From Ectocarpus siliculosus (lineage: Eukaryota; Sar; Phaeophyceae; Ectocarpales; Ectocarpaceae), in NCBI GenBank assembly GCA_000310025.1, contig FN649756.1, positions 551,940-576,333 on the forward strand: a stretch of 24,394 nucleotides of DNA, in the 5' to 3' direction. The position numbers and the translations under genes are program-made. Within the stretch, counting starts at the first letter, position 1; every line of letters starts with the position of its first letter. Shown piece by piece: positions 8,901 through 18,348 of this stretch. The notes below the pieces were generated by a model that saw nothing but the letters and a program-made list of their open reading frames with translations, made no database searches and was not told the DNA's origin.

Positions 8901-11900
8901 GAAGAGTGCAACCCTCAGCATCCAAGACAAGCCAGGCAAGACGCGTCCTCCCGCCACCGCACACAACAGCACCAGCGTCACCGTGCACACCTCGGTCGTC
9001 GAAGAGGAAACGTCCAGCACCGCCTTCTTCTCGTCGAAGGTCTTCATGATCACCACCTTGCCGCCCTTGCCCGCACCGTAGGCCTTGAGAACCTCCTTCG
9101 TGGAAGACGTGGCGAACGGAAGCCTGTCGATGCCGTTGGCCACGGACATGAAGGTCTTCGCCTCGGGGGAGTCTGCGGACGAGAACAGCCCGAGCACTAC
9201 CGCCTCGTCCTCTCCCTCGAACGCCGTTGCCTCAGCCTTGGTGGTCAGGGTCTGCAAGTACGCGCACAGTACACGCCGACAAGGGAGAAGAGCAGTGTGT
9301 TTGTGTGTGTGTGGGGGGGGGAGTTGTACTAATAGCCGTGCATGGCATAGTCGTTAGACCTTTGACATGTGTGTGGCAAAATTAGCACGCGGAATGTGCG
9401 GTGTTGAAAAATGGTTATTGAAAGCACTCAGCAAATATAAAAACAGAAGAGGGGTCAGAGGGGTCGGGGTCGGTGAGGTGTGGAAACCCTGTAAGACTTG
9501 TGCAGGCATCCTTGCTACTCTTGTCTCGGGCGAGGGGCCGCAAACAACTAGAGAGCGGTATCCGCGATTCTCTACAGAGCATCTACGGGACAAAGCACAA
9601 CAACCGTGCGTGCGTGTGCCAGCTGACTGTTCTTTGGGGTAGCGCAATAACCTTCGCCAAACAAAACAAAAAAAAAGCTTGGAGATCAACACCATCCACG
9701 GGGCCGCTCGCTTTCCGTACCTTGGCGGCGGGACCCGACTTCTTGATGACGTACTTGATGATGTCGTCGGCAGTGCGGCCGCCCTGGTAGTCAGATGGCT
9801 TGCCTTCCTTGAGGAGCTTCAGGGTGGGGAATCCGCCAACGCCGTACTCCTTGGCGAGGTCCTTGTGCGCGTCGCAGTCCACCTTAGGTTGTTCGGTTCA
9901 AAGGACATGTATGTTTGATGTCACAAAGTCAATCCTTGGGAGTCCGAACACACGTGGCTCCCAACATCCTACAGTTTGTAGCAAGTGTGCGTGCGGTGAA
10001 CTTTGACACCGGCCCTCAGTACCGGCAACTTTTTCGGGAAGACTTGGCGTACAGCTTAGATAGGCCCAGGCACGACCAAAATAAAACAAAAACGCACCAC
10101 TCAGCAACAAGTACAATCTATGATTGTATGTGTATTTCCTAAAAAAGGACTACAATAAATTGCATCACGAGCAAGCAAGCACTTTGGTAAACAATCTTCA
10201 GAGGAAAAAAAGGGTATGGACATACGTACCTTTGCTATCTTGAGGTCCTCCTTGGCCAGAGCCTCGGCGGCCTTGGCGTACTCCGGTGCCAGCTTCTTGC
10301 AGTGCCCGCACCACGGAGCGTAGAACTCCACCAGAAGAGTAGGGTTCTACAGCAGCATCAGCAGCACGGTTGGGAAAGAGCGGCGGCAATGATTCGACGG
10401 TAAGGTGGGCGGGGGTGCTCTTCATCGTTATATTCCAATCAAGCCGCGTTGCTTCTGAGATGAGCCACCGGTCCTACTACAACACAGCCGTAGCATACTA
10501 TCATTTAAGTATTATTGCGTTTATATTTTTCAGACATTCACATCAAAAATCTTCCCCCACTGGTCGTGGTGTGCGACCCCTTGTTACTAACTGTTTTCCA
10601 TACATACAGCAGTGCAGCAGACACGCGGCGGAGCGCGGATAGTCGATAGAGTGTTGCAGGACATGACGGACTTTGTTGTCGCTAGCAAGAGAGGTGTGTT
10701 GCAGCCTTGCGGCATATGCCTCCGTTCAAGTGTGTCATCCAAAACGGTCCAACGCACAACTGCTCCAGAGATGGACGCTTCGCTAGTCATGGCTTCTGCA
10801 ATTGACTCCAACACAATTGTCAAAGTCGAAGTTTCCAACTCTTTGTGAGCAGCACCCTCGTTAGAAAAAGATCCACAACAACAGCGAACAGGGCGCCACG
10901 AGACAAGGAAGGGCCCTTGGAGCCGTTACACGCCACACTTCACACACGTCGTTACACATGTACCTACCACCAGCGCAATTTGTGGCCCAAATGTCACACC
11001 ATGTGCGGAGTATTGCGTCACACTCGGTGTGCATGTTTTACTCTTTTCTTCTTTGCATTGTTGTATTGTAGTGTACAACAGTTACAACAGCGCCCCCGAA
11101 CATAGCAACCTTGGCAGTCCACAAATTGATACAGCCTCGAAAAACTCAAAATGTATTTGTGATACAGTGCACAATTTGCGAGCTCGGTCAAGAAAAGACC
11201 TACAATGTAGCGGCCGTGTGTAGCATAACCTTGGGGCACTAAGAACCCCACCCTCGCCCGAAACTACGACAGAGATTCTAAAGTGCGGGCGCAAACGGTA
11301 CATCAGTAGATACACTCCTTACTCCGAACCGTTCATGCTATGCGGACTAAAAAGAGCAGCGATGTCACCGCAAGTTCGGCACCCACCTGTGCGACGGCGT
11401 CGGCAAAGTTGGAGGGGTCCAGCACTAGGACACCATCCTCGGTAGCGATCTGGAGAACCAGCCCAATCCGATTCCATGCACGAGGGAGCGTGGGCAGAAG
11501 AGCAGCCGACACGACAAGGCAACGCGGGGGTGACGTCATCCAGCGGGGGAAGGAAGGACGCAAGAACGGAGCAGCGCAGACAAAAAGGGGTACAGCAGTA
11601 GAGTTAGCGAATGCGCTTGATGAATACAGCAGGGCTTACAAGAATAGGCGCCAAAAAATAAACATGTGAACATGCAACGAGAAGAGTTGGGCCGAGGCCG
11701 TAGGTGGGTACTGTATGATATGTACATATACGCGTATTTGAGATTCAGATGGTTGGTGCAAACTTCACGTCAACCCAAGAGAGGAAACTACGGGGGAGAT
11801 GTCTTGTGGTATATGTACCTTTACAGTCAGTGTTTTTGTGACTAGCACCTGCTGCTGGCATCACTGATAAAGTTTCAGTGTATAAATATAGGCTTAAATA

Positions 11901-13223
11901 GACTCGAAAAAAGCCAAGTACCCAGCCGGTTTCCCTCCACTCACAGCAAAGACTCCAACACATCCCGTTCGACTGATGTTACACAACATCTCGAATGGAT
12001 AGTCGTTCCGTGGTTGTATTTATTTTTCCTAACGACACCATACTTGTACGTACACGACGAATCTTTCGGAACGCAAGACCACAAGACCAACCACACCCTA
12101 ACTTCATGTCAATCAATTATACAACACACACCGACAGAATCAATCTTCTGAAACGCACAAGACCATCTTGTCAACAACAAGTCGTCAAATATTGAAGAGA
12201 TCAGGCAGCAGCAGCAGCAGCAGGTCGGTCAACTTGAACGCAAACAACGGCGCAGACGCTTCCCCGGCAATCTGCTACCGACGAGCGACCATGCGCTTCC
12301 GGCGGATAAAAAAGTTGGGGGGGGATGAGCCTCTCCCACGATACTGCTATAATGTACCACCATTACACGTGCCCCTGGAGTAAAGCACTCCACAGACAAG
12401 ATTTACGACAGGGCAGCTTGGGGCAGCGGAGGATTTTTTGGATTTTCTTCTGGTTTCTCGTCGTCGGCCGCGCAGAGTTGGGGTTGGTTGCACACAATTC
12501 CAGAGGCCGCAGGAATTATCCTTCTGCCTACTACAAGCCTTCGCTAGGAAATCGTTCAGCAAACACACACCCTTGAGCGCCGGCACGGAGTCGTGCAGTA
12601 TCTACTGGGAGAACCAACCAGCTGTCTCTTTCTATCTTGTGGTCCGTCCACCAGAGGCGTTGGTTCACGCGTTCACGCAATCTCTCCACATACATACGTG
12701 GAACTTTCCCTCCTGCCTCCTGCTTCCCACACACACGGGACATCGAATCCGTGGTTTTTGCTTGAGCAAAGCAAAGGGGTATGCATATGCGTAAGGACAT
12801 GTCCTTCCTTGAAACGCTCCCCCCTACAACACACGCCACCCACACACAGCAGATTCTCTCCGACATTGTCGATCGCAACCAAAAACGGACACAAACAGAA
12901 CAACACCGGTATTTTAACTTTGCACTTCTTTGGTTCGTTCCCCACGGGTATATGCCCATCGGCACGACAGCACCTACAGCACATGGGCTGGGCACAAGAC
13001 TTGCCAGCGAGCGAAACCACTGCTACGCGTGCGCGTGCACACTTGCTTCCGCGCGCTACGTGGATCAGGAACAATCCCGCTCTCAGCAGCAGCAGCACTG
13101 CTCTACCGTCCGTACAACACAAAGCAACGCCTGGTGTCGCACGCTTTTGCTCACATCCGCTGCCAATGATCGGGTGGCCACCACCAGCAGTGCCAAGCCT
13201 GCGCTCTTCAAGAAATTGAACAT
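5902..13223 (-). CDS. Protein disulfide isomerase, ER lumen, ten exons, complete
   Basis: Forms, breaks and rearranges disulfide bonds in secretory proteins in the ER lumen. Exons (minus, 5' to 3'): 13223-13155, 11449-11387, 10346-10230, 9882-9721, 9251-8991, 8434-8121, 7721-7555, 7072-6918, 6357-6241, 5961-5902. All introns are GT..AG, the frame is kept throughout, and the product is 494 aa, normal for PDI. Residues 1-22 are a signal peptide ([19 protein letters not shown]). Domain a has [16 protein letters not shown] (active cysteines 57 and 60) and the cis-Pro loop GGFPTL (Pro102). Domains b and b' span about 138-370. Domain a' has [20 protein letters not shown] (cysteines 397 and 400) and AGFPTL (Pro443). 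The C-terminus is acidic and ends in KDEL, the ER retrieval signal. The start is the only ATG giving a signal peptide. Introns range from 279 to 1705 nt. An ERSE-II motif lies upstream. Exon 7's donor is AACG/GTGAGG, joined to exon 8 at GCAG/ACAAG. Confidence 0.96.
7722..7960 (-). repeat. Duplicated 3' splice-site region in PDI intron 6
   Basis: The true exon 7 junction (minus strand, TTGTTGTTGATCAG/GTACCCGGAC at 7722/7721) has a diverged upstream copy, TTGTTGTTGTTGAG/GTACCCCGAC at 7848/7847. The copies are 126 bp apart. Similarity continues through the flanking intron (TTGATCAA, then a pyrimidine-rich stretch on plus and ATGCC/ATGTC before TTGG). The copy includes the first codons of exon 7. 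If used, its frame ([10 protein letters not shown]) stops at a TAA at 7801-7799. Confidence 0.75.
8435..8760 (-). repeat. Three decayed copies of the exon 6 acceptor region inside PDI intron 5
   Basis: The true exon 6 acceptor is CCCTGCAG/GAAGAAATGGTGGACTGG at 8435/8434. Upstream in the same intron (minus strand) are related segments with exon-like starts at 8532 (GTGCAG/GAAGTACG), 8605 (GTGCAG/GAAGAACTGG) and 8727 (TTGCAG/GAAGAAATAGCGGACTGG). Each is preceded by a version of TTTGAATCGCCGTCC. The 8727 copy keeps exon homology longest ([10 protein letters not shown] against [10 protein letters not shown]). In frame with exon 5, the copies reach stop codons after 25, 12 and 18 codons respectively. 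They look like tandem duplications of the intron-exon boundary. Confidence 0.8.
9311..9366. mobile_element. Short segment in PDI intron 4 resembling the LINE 3' tail
   Basis: A GT-repeat and G run (9301-9320) is followed by GCATGGCATAGTCGTTAGAC (from 9338) and CTTTGACA. The stretch at about 2270-2297, at the 3' end of the LINE remnant, reads GCATGCCTTAGCGATTAGAC and CATTGACC, also just after a G run; roughly 21 of 28 positions agree. This may be a severely truncated LINE copy or a SINE sharing the LINE tail. TGGCATAGTCGTTAGA also resembles a tRNA-type A box, but I see no B box downstream. Confidence 0.35.
10587..10848. other. Intronic segment open on both strands (PDI intron 2)
   Basis: About 260 bp in which both strands have long open frames: 83 codons on minus (10838-10587) and 78 on plus (10612-10848). 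This is unusual for an otherwise stop-rich intron and may mark a fragment of a coding or mobile sequence inserted in the intron. Neither product matches a family I recognise. It is not part of the PDI protein. Confidence 0.25.
12206..12223. repeat. (CAG)6 microsatellite in PDI intron 1
   Basis: Six perfect CAG units on plus, CTG on the transcribed RNA, within the 1705-nt first intron. I see nothing else of note in that intron. Confidence 0.9.
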
Positions 13224-13341
13224 GGTGTCCGGGGTTGCTGCCTTGATCAGATAGTCAAGGTTGGGCGTGCAGGTGTGAGATAGAAAGTCTGCCGCGCTCC
13301 TGGTCTTCCAGCAACGCTGGAGGAGAACGAGATCGGAAAAA

Positions 13342-13352
13342 CGTGGGCCAAT
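13342..13352 (-). promoter_or_regulatory. ERSE-II element upstream of PDI
   Basis: The minus strand reads ATTGGCCCACG, a perfect match to the ER stress response element II consensus ATTGG-N-CCACG. It lies 118 bp before the PDI start codon, in gene orientation. In animals this element is bound by ATF6/XBP1-type bZIP factors together with NF-Y and activates ER chaperone and PDI genes. Whether brown algae use the same element is an inference. With equal base frequencies a match is expected about once per 1000 random 500-bp upstream regions, counting both strands. Confidence 0.6.
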
Positions 13353-14168
13353 CACGACGCAGCGAAACACATCAACGCCGTCGCAGGGTGTATAGAAACC
13401 CCGAAACCGTCAATCCACACATTCGTGTTCCGATGCGACCAGCCCTCGGCGAGCAAAGAGACCGTCCATGTACGTATTTATGTTTACAGCCCTCCAGTAA
13501 ACTACCCCTGAACCGACCAAAAAGTTTGCATAGGTGCCTCGTTCGTCGCTTGATGCAGGATACAACAACGTTCTATATATATAGTGGCAAAGCGCTAAAC
13601 TGCTGTATTGATATGTCATGCGCTGCACTGGCATTGTCCTCCGATTCTCGACCAAGACGTCCAGACTTTGAATAATGTTGAGACATGGGAACGACGGGGA
13701 AACAACAAACACCTGCCGGTACAAAGACAAAGAAAGAGGGTTGCTCTCCCCATGCACACAGGTACAAGATCGTGACCTCGCAAAATCGTTGTGGAATCGC
13801 CCAGCCACAACAACAACAACAGCAGCAGTAGTACCGTAACACGGAGAAATAACCAAACCCATACAAGTATCTCATTCCACTCGTCTGGGTCAGACTGTAT
13901 CTCGAACGGGTACAATAGAGAGATTGTACGCTCTTTGGTTGTAGTTAATGCATACTACATACATGGTACTGTCTAAAGAGGGGAGGGCATATCCTGCACG
14001 TGCATGGCGGCGCCCTATCCGCCGTACGGACTCTGTGTACAATTTAGGATGACAGCAGTGGAGAGACGCAACCCCACCGTCCCTCGTGGACACACCAACC
14101 ACCCGTAATCTCGGTCCGGACAAAGAAAACTGCCGTGTGAGGAAAATGTAACGCTCTTCTTGTTGGGA
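13353..14168. other. PDI upstream region and intergenic sequence
   Basis: No recognised gene. A symmetric TATATATATA lies at about 13573-13583, some 350 bp before the PDI ATG; it could be a TATA-like site but is not convincing. Overlapping minus-strand open frames at 13410-13915 have no motifs. A short CAA/CAG-rich patch lies at about 13806-13830. Confidence 0.5.
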
Positions 14169-14924
14169 AGTGCAGTGTAAATCCTCAATCTGCACACGTA
14201 CCAGAAACCGTATACGTGAAATATATGTTGGACCAACCACGCCTGGGCGTAGTTGTTGTGACGTCGGCACGTAGAATGTGCGTCTGTATGGGTGTGACTG
14301 CAACAATGGATGCTGGCCAGCCTAGGTCAGATCCTCAACCTAGTCACGTACTGAGGCTGCACTCTGCACGTGAAAGATATATTGAATAGACCTACCAATT
14401 TGGTTGTTGGTGACACACGCAGGACCTTGTGAAAGGCACTCTGCACACGGCCAACCGTAACAAACTGTTTGCACAACTCTATTCGCCGACCGGAATCAAC
14501 GCCTAGAAATTATGCCCCCGAATGCTCTACACGAACAGTAGCGTACCGAATGTGCAGCAGCGAACGCCAGGTGATCAGTCTGGGCCCAGTAAGCAAGCGG
14601 GTTGACTCAGCGCAGAACCTCCAGCAGAAGCTAACTCCAGCAGAAGGATCTCCCCATAGAATCGTAGAAGACGATGTGTGTATGCACGCCACAGCACTCG
14701 ACGACAGCAGCAGCAGGAGTCGCAGTCGCCGCAGGCCTCCACTCACTCACAGTCGAGGCTCATATCCTGTCGTGGATATCGTCTGAGATACCCTTGACAA
14801 GCCATACAGACGCACATTCTACGTGCCGACGTCACAACAACTACGCCCAGGCGTGGTTGGTCCAAGATATATTTCACGTATACGGTTTCTGGTACGTGTG
14901 CAGATTGAGGATTTACACTGCACT
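14169..14924. mobile_element. Inverted-repeat element, 123-bp arms with 510-bp centre (MITE- or foldback-like)
   Basis: The left arm 14169-14291 and the right arm 14802-14924 are reverse complements over all 123 bp with one mismatch (G/C in ATATATGTTGG versus ATATATCTTGG). The arm starts AGTGCAGTGTAAATCCTCAA and ends GCGTCTGTATGG. The 510-bp centre has no recognised coding sequence. I see no clear target-site duplication next to the outer ends (GTTGGGA on the left, CACGTAG on the right). It could be a non-autonomous DNA transposon, a foldback element or two copies of one repeat in opposite directions. A transcript across it would fold into a long hairpin. Confidence 0.8.
14326..14425. repeat. 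Degenerate extra copy of the inverted-repeat arm
   Basis: Just inside the left arm, in the same orientation, TCCTCAACCTAGTCACGTAC ... CACGTGAAAGATATATTG ... TTGGTTGTTGGTGAC follows the arm's order TCCTCAATCTGCACACGTAC ... TACGTGAAATATATGTTG ... GTAGTTGTTGTGAC with gaps. It suggests nested or older copies of the same repeat. Confidence 0.45.
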
Positions 14925-15087
14925 CACGTAGCAGTATAATAGTCGGAGCAGTACATCTGACCAGTGTGCCTGCAAGACGTGGCCGGAGCTGGCAACTTCG
15001 ACGTCACACAACCGCAGTCTAGCCGTCTGTGGTCGGTTGAGCCTGTGCCTTCTCAGAGCACAGCATACAGTCTGAGCGGATACTGAA

Positions 15088-15877
15088 ATGTTCCAAACTT
15101 ACGGCACCGTTTCTGCGCGTCGAGTCTCTCAGACACTCGGGGTGTTCACAATGGACGAACACGTCGACCCGGAGGACTTCTTCGCGAACACCGACCGCCT
15201 GCGCGACCGTCTCCAAGAACTGGGGGAGGAGATCTCTGATGAAGTGTACGAGTCCTTGCTTCTATACGCCCTGCCGAAGAAATTCGCGTGCATGAGACAC
15301 CGACACTCCGAGGATGACTCTCTCGATATCGAATCGCTGAAAAAGACTGCCATCGCTTATAACATAGACATGAGAATGTAACGCCTAATATTTCAGGGCG
15401 CGGAATGGCAATGGGGGTGTCTGACGCAAGAACGGGCTCTTGCTGCATGGAGTGCAGACACTGCAAGACCGGCGGAAACCAAACCAACAAAAAGAAGTGG
15501 AAGAAAGGCAAGAAAGGCAGTGGTGACGGACAGCCCAATGGTGCTCATACCACAACACCACTACACACGGTGACGATGAATGCCAAAAGCAAAAAGAGCT
15601 AAAAGGGTTGGCTGCAAACCTGGCGCTGCTTCAATCTGCTGGCCAAGCGAACGTCTCCAACATCGGGAGCGCCCACGTAGCGCAACCACAGAGACCGCAG
15701 GCTTCCAACAACTTTGGGAGCGCCCACCTAGCCCAGCACCAGGGACCCGAGCCATCCACTTTCGGATTCTCTTTCAACGCTATAAGGGAGACCCTGCCTG
15801 AGGCTTCGGCGAACGCGACACCTCCAATGGCCCAGAAGGACTCTCATCTCCCTGACGGGTTCTTTGGCGTGTTTTGA
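15088..15877 (+). pseudogene. Decayed Copia-type gag remnant
   Basis: Three coding blocks in three different frames. Block 15088-15381 has MDEHVDPEDFFANTDRLRDR, then a segment with ELGEEISDEVYESLLLYALP; this spacing of ELGE..I.DE..Y..LL..LP is typical of gag of Ty1/copia elements (the UBN2-type region). Block 15405-15602 has CMECRHC followed by a Lys/Gly-rich stretch, a partial zinc knuckle lacking the His and last Cys. Block 15608-15877 has repeats of IGSAHVAQPQ/FGSAHLAQHQ and ends GFFGVF-stop. No protease, integrase or reverse transcriptase follows, so the element is either internally deleted or a gag-only non-autonomous derivative. The 5' LTR was not found. Confidence 0.6.
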
Positions 15878-16300
15878 TTCTACAAGTTTCATCGTACAAT
15901 TCTTCTCTGGGGGAGTTATGGCGCTTCTACTTCATCGCTTCACATCTTTCGCCATCATCGAGAACAACATTCTACATCCATCCTCAACTTCGTATTTCAA
16001 GATCAACATCTTCGACATTTTCATCTTCTACATCATCAATGTTTGTGTGTTTGTTATCGTTGTCTGTTGTGTGAATCAGTTTACTAGTTCAGTCGTTAAC
16101 TTCTCGATCTCGCACCATCGCTGGTTGAATAGTCACCTAGGCTAGGTTGAAACTGTAGTACTTTGGTGTAGCGCAAGAAGACAGGAACAGTACTCTGCAA
16201 GCACATACATACATGTATTTGCTAGTTATCTTAGTGATTGACGCATCAAACGGATTTGTTTCTTTTACTATATTTCCTCTTAGATTCAACGCAACTTTCA

Positions 16301-16640
16301 TTGAGGGAGAGTGATATGGAAATATTGGCTCATGTCCTGTACTAGTCAATGTTCAGTACTACTGTAGCATTCCTCTCTATCGTAGATCATGCATCGTAGA
16401 TACTGTATGTTTCGGTTCACACGTAACGCATCAGTATGCGGAGGAATTACTGCTGTAGCATTCTCTGCTCGAGGGATTGCGTGTCTCTCACTCTCGCATG
16501 AATCTCTCGCATGGACTTCTCTGGATAGTCATGGCTCCTAGCTTTCCTGGTCATCTCTAGGAACTGCCGTCATCTGGACTTCTGCGTTCTCTGTGGATCT
16601 ATCTGCGTGTGTTGGCCAACTAAGCGCCAGTATTCAACAT
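16301..16640 (+). mobile_element. Possible polypurine tract and 3' LTR of the Copia-like element
   Basis: TTGAGGGAGAGTG at 16301-16313 followed by TGATATGGAAATATTGG resembles the polypurine tract and LTR start of plant and algal Ty1/copia elements (TTGAGGGGGAGTGTTGGAATAT type). A second purine tract (CTGGGGGAGTTATGG) lies at about 15906-15920. The right end is guessed from a terminal CA at about 16640. No matching 5' copy lies in the window, so the LTR call is tentative. Confidence 0.35.
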
Positions 16641-17252
16641 ATCAATACGTCTCTACAAAGCACAAGAAGTACTCTTACGTCTGCTTTTCAACCGCTCGCG
16701 GTGCCAACCATCTCGAGTAACTTCGAGAGGCACAGCCTTGCCCACTTGTCAAGGGTATCTCAGACGATATCCACAACAGGAAGAGAACTCATCATGTCTA
16801 TTGGAGGCCATGTTTGTTTCCGCTTGCTGTGGAGATCTATATTTCATACTTCATACTACCCCAATCCTTCGGAGAAGAGTTGGAGATGTTGATAATTGTT
16901 GTTTGGTCCTGAGCACGACTCGCCAGATGATGGCGAAGACCGGTGGTGACCCTATAGGCAGGTTGTTCTGCACGCATTGAGAGTTGGTGGCTGATATGTT
17001 GTTTGCAGCACACGGACAGGATACCGAATAGACGCAGGCGAGGAAGATTGCCGGCGGGTACCGATGATGGTACCGTAAACTAGCAAGAGGAGAAATAATG
17101 GTGGCGTCGAAGGGTCAAGCAAGGGCCACACAATATGACCTCACAACCTTGGCGTTGGTGGGTATTGCATGGTAGGTATTGAACATTACAGTTGGGTGTC
17201 GAGACTGCATTTCTTAGTTCAAACAGGCATGCATCTGACGTGGGGGGGAACT

Positions 17253-17291
17253 CAAACTTGTGGTCCAAACTTGTGGTCCAAACTTGTGGCT
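17253..17291. repeat. 13-bp unit, three tandem copies
   Basis: CAAACTTGTGGTC repeated at 17253, 17266 and 17279; the last copy ends in CT instead of TC. Confidence 0.95.
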
Positions 17292-17579
17292 TCCGGGTGA
17301 GAGAAGAAAACGACCGGTGTCACGTGGAGTCTCGTCATTAGCAGCAATGTATCTACGCGGACGGAATGCACTTTATCGCGCTCGAGCTGATGTTCTGCAT
17401 CATGAAATGTTCTCTTTGGTTTTGCACAGGGTACCCCTCTCTGGGTAGTTACAGCTTGTGGCCACGGAAGGAAACTTGCTTCACTTTGGCCAGGCGGATG
17501 TTAGAGAGTAACACTTGTATTGAACACTTGCCGGAACGATTTTTGAAACAAAACAACAACAAGAACAGCAACTAACTGT

Positions 17580-17599
17580 AACAACAACAACAACAACAA
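17580..17599. repeat. (AAC)n microsatellite
   Basis: About seven AAC units, with further imperfect AAC and CAG units on both sides (17549-17610). Confidence 0.9.
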
Positions 17600-18150
17600 T
17601 TCAACAACAGCGAATAGAGGTAGTCCAGGGCAACAAACTTGGGAGTACTTGCTTTACATCACAGTGTGTTCTCAAACCGTGCCCTCTAGTAGATGTCCCG
17701 GCAGCTTATTCCTCGCTTCCGTCCACCTGCGGCCGTAGAAACTTGTGACATCAACTCGCGGGCACGTCCTTCCCGCAACCTGGGCAGGCAGCAAAATTAC
17801 TCGTTTCTGTGTATCACTAGCCGTCTGCTCCCTAATCATGAGACACCGTGCGCAGACCGCGTTCCCTCAGGTTCGAAATCACGTGCATCGCACGCAGAGG
17901 TCAGTCCACTTTCTAGAGCCGGTCAACGTATGATCGCCGTAGTTATCTTGGACGTAGCCTTGTGTGGACTTCCACACCAAAGATGCACCGATATGTTTTC
18001 CACTAGAGGTACATCAGTGAGATATGCTACAGCGCGCGACGTGCTACCGTACATACACCTAGTTCCGAGTTCCGATCGGTCTTCGTCAGGGCGTTGTGTG
18101 TTCCTTCGTTTTTCCTGAAGAAGGGCAACGGGGCGCAGGCGGACCGTTTG

Positions 18151-18194
18151 CTAACCCTAAGGTTAAGGTTAACCCTAAGGTTAACCCTATGGTT
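18151..18194. repeat. Interstitial telomere-like repeat
   Basis: CTAACCCTAAGGTTAAGG followed by TTAACCCTAAGGTTAACCCT: CCCTAA units alternate with GGTTAA units, giving a partly palindromic array. Telomere-like hexamers on both strands side by side resemble scars of end joining or a telomere-derived mini-array, but a MITE end is also possible. Confidence 0.6.
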
Positions 18195-18314
18195 GTTGGA
18201 AGGGGGAAGGGGGAATCGTCATCGAACCCAATATTTGGCGTTAGCGTAAACACGTTCACAATCGAACGCGTTGGTGCCAACGGACGTAGGGCATGATATA
18301 ACCTGCACAAAGGG

Positions 18315-18348
18315 CAACTTTGGGAACCTTTCAACTTTGGGAACCTTT
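18315..18348. repeat. 17-bp perfect tandem duplication
   Basis: CAACTTTGGGAACCTTT twice in a row (18315-18331, 18332-18348). Confidence 0.95.

Larger units (their letters stand above)
16641..18150. other. Intergenic stretch without a recognised gene
   Basis: Several open frames, the longest at 17693-18118 on plus (141 codons), with no motif or splice evidence. At 16745-16825 there is a diverged inverted copy of the centre of the 14169-14924 element (see findings). Short repeats are listed separately. Confidence 0.5.

Noticed and set aside
9338-9366. tRNA gene or tRNA-derived SINE head
   Set aside because: There is an A-box-like TGGCATAGTCGTTAGA but no B box (GGTTCGANNCC) at the right distance and no cloverleaf.
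12593-13219. 208-codon plus-strand ORF opposite the PDI first exon and intron 1
   Set aside because: Low-complexity translation with no motif; it lies antisense to the firmly assigned PDI signal-peptide exon.
14015-14931. Repeated peptide (IFHVYGFWYVCRLRIYTAL) in two opposite-strand ORFs
   Set aside because: It is the translation of the inverted-repeat arms, not a conserved protein.
17693-18118. 141-codon plus-strand ORF
   Set aside because: No recognisable motif, no splice context, and coding-like composition is absent.
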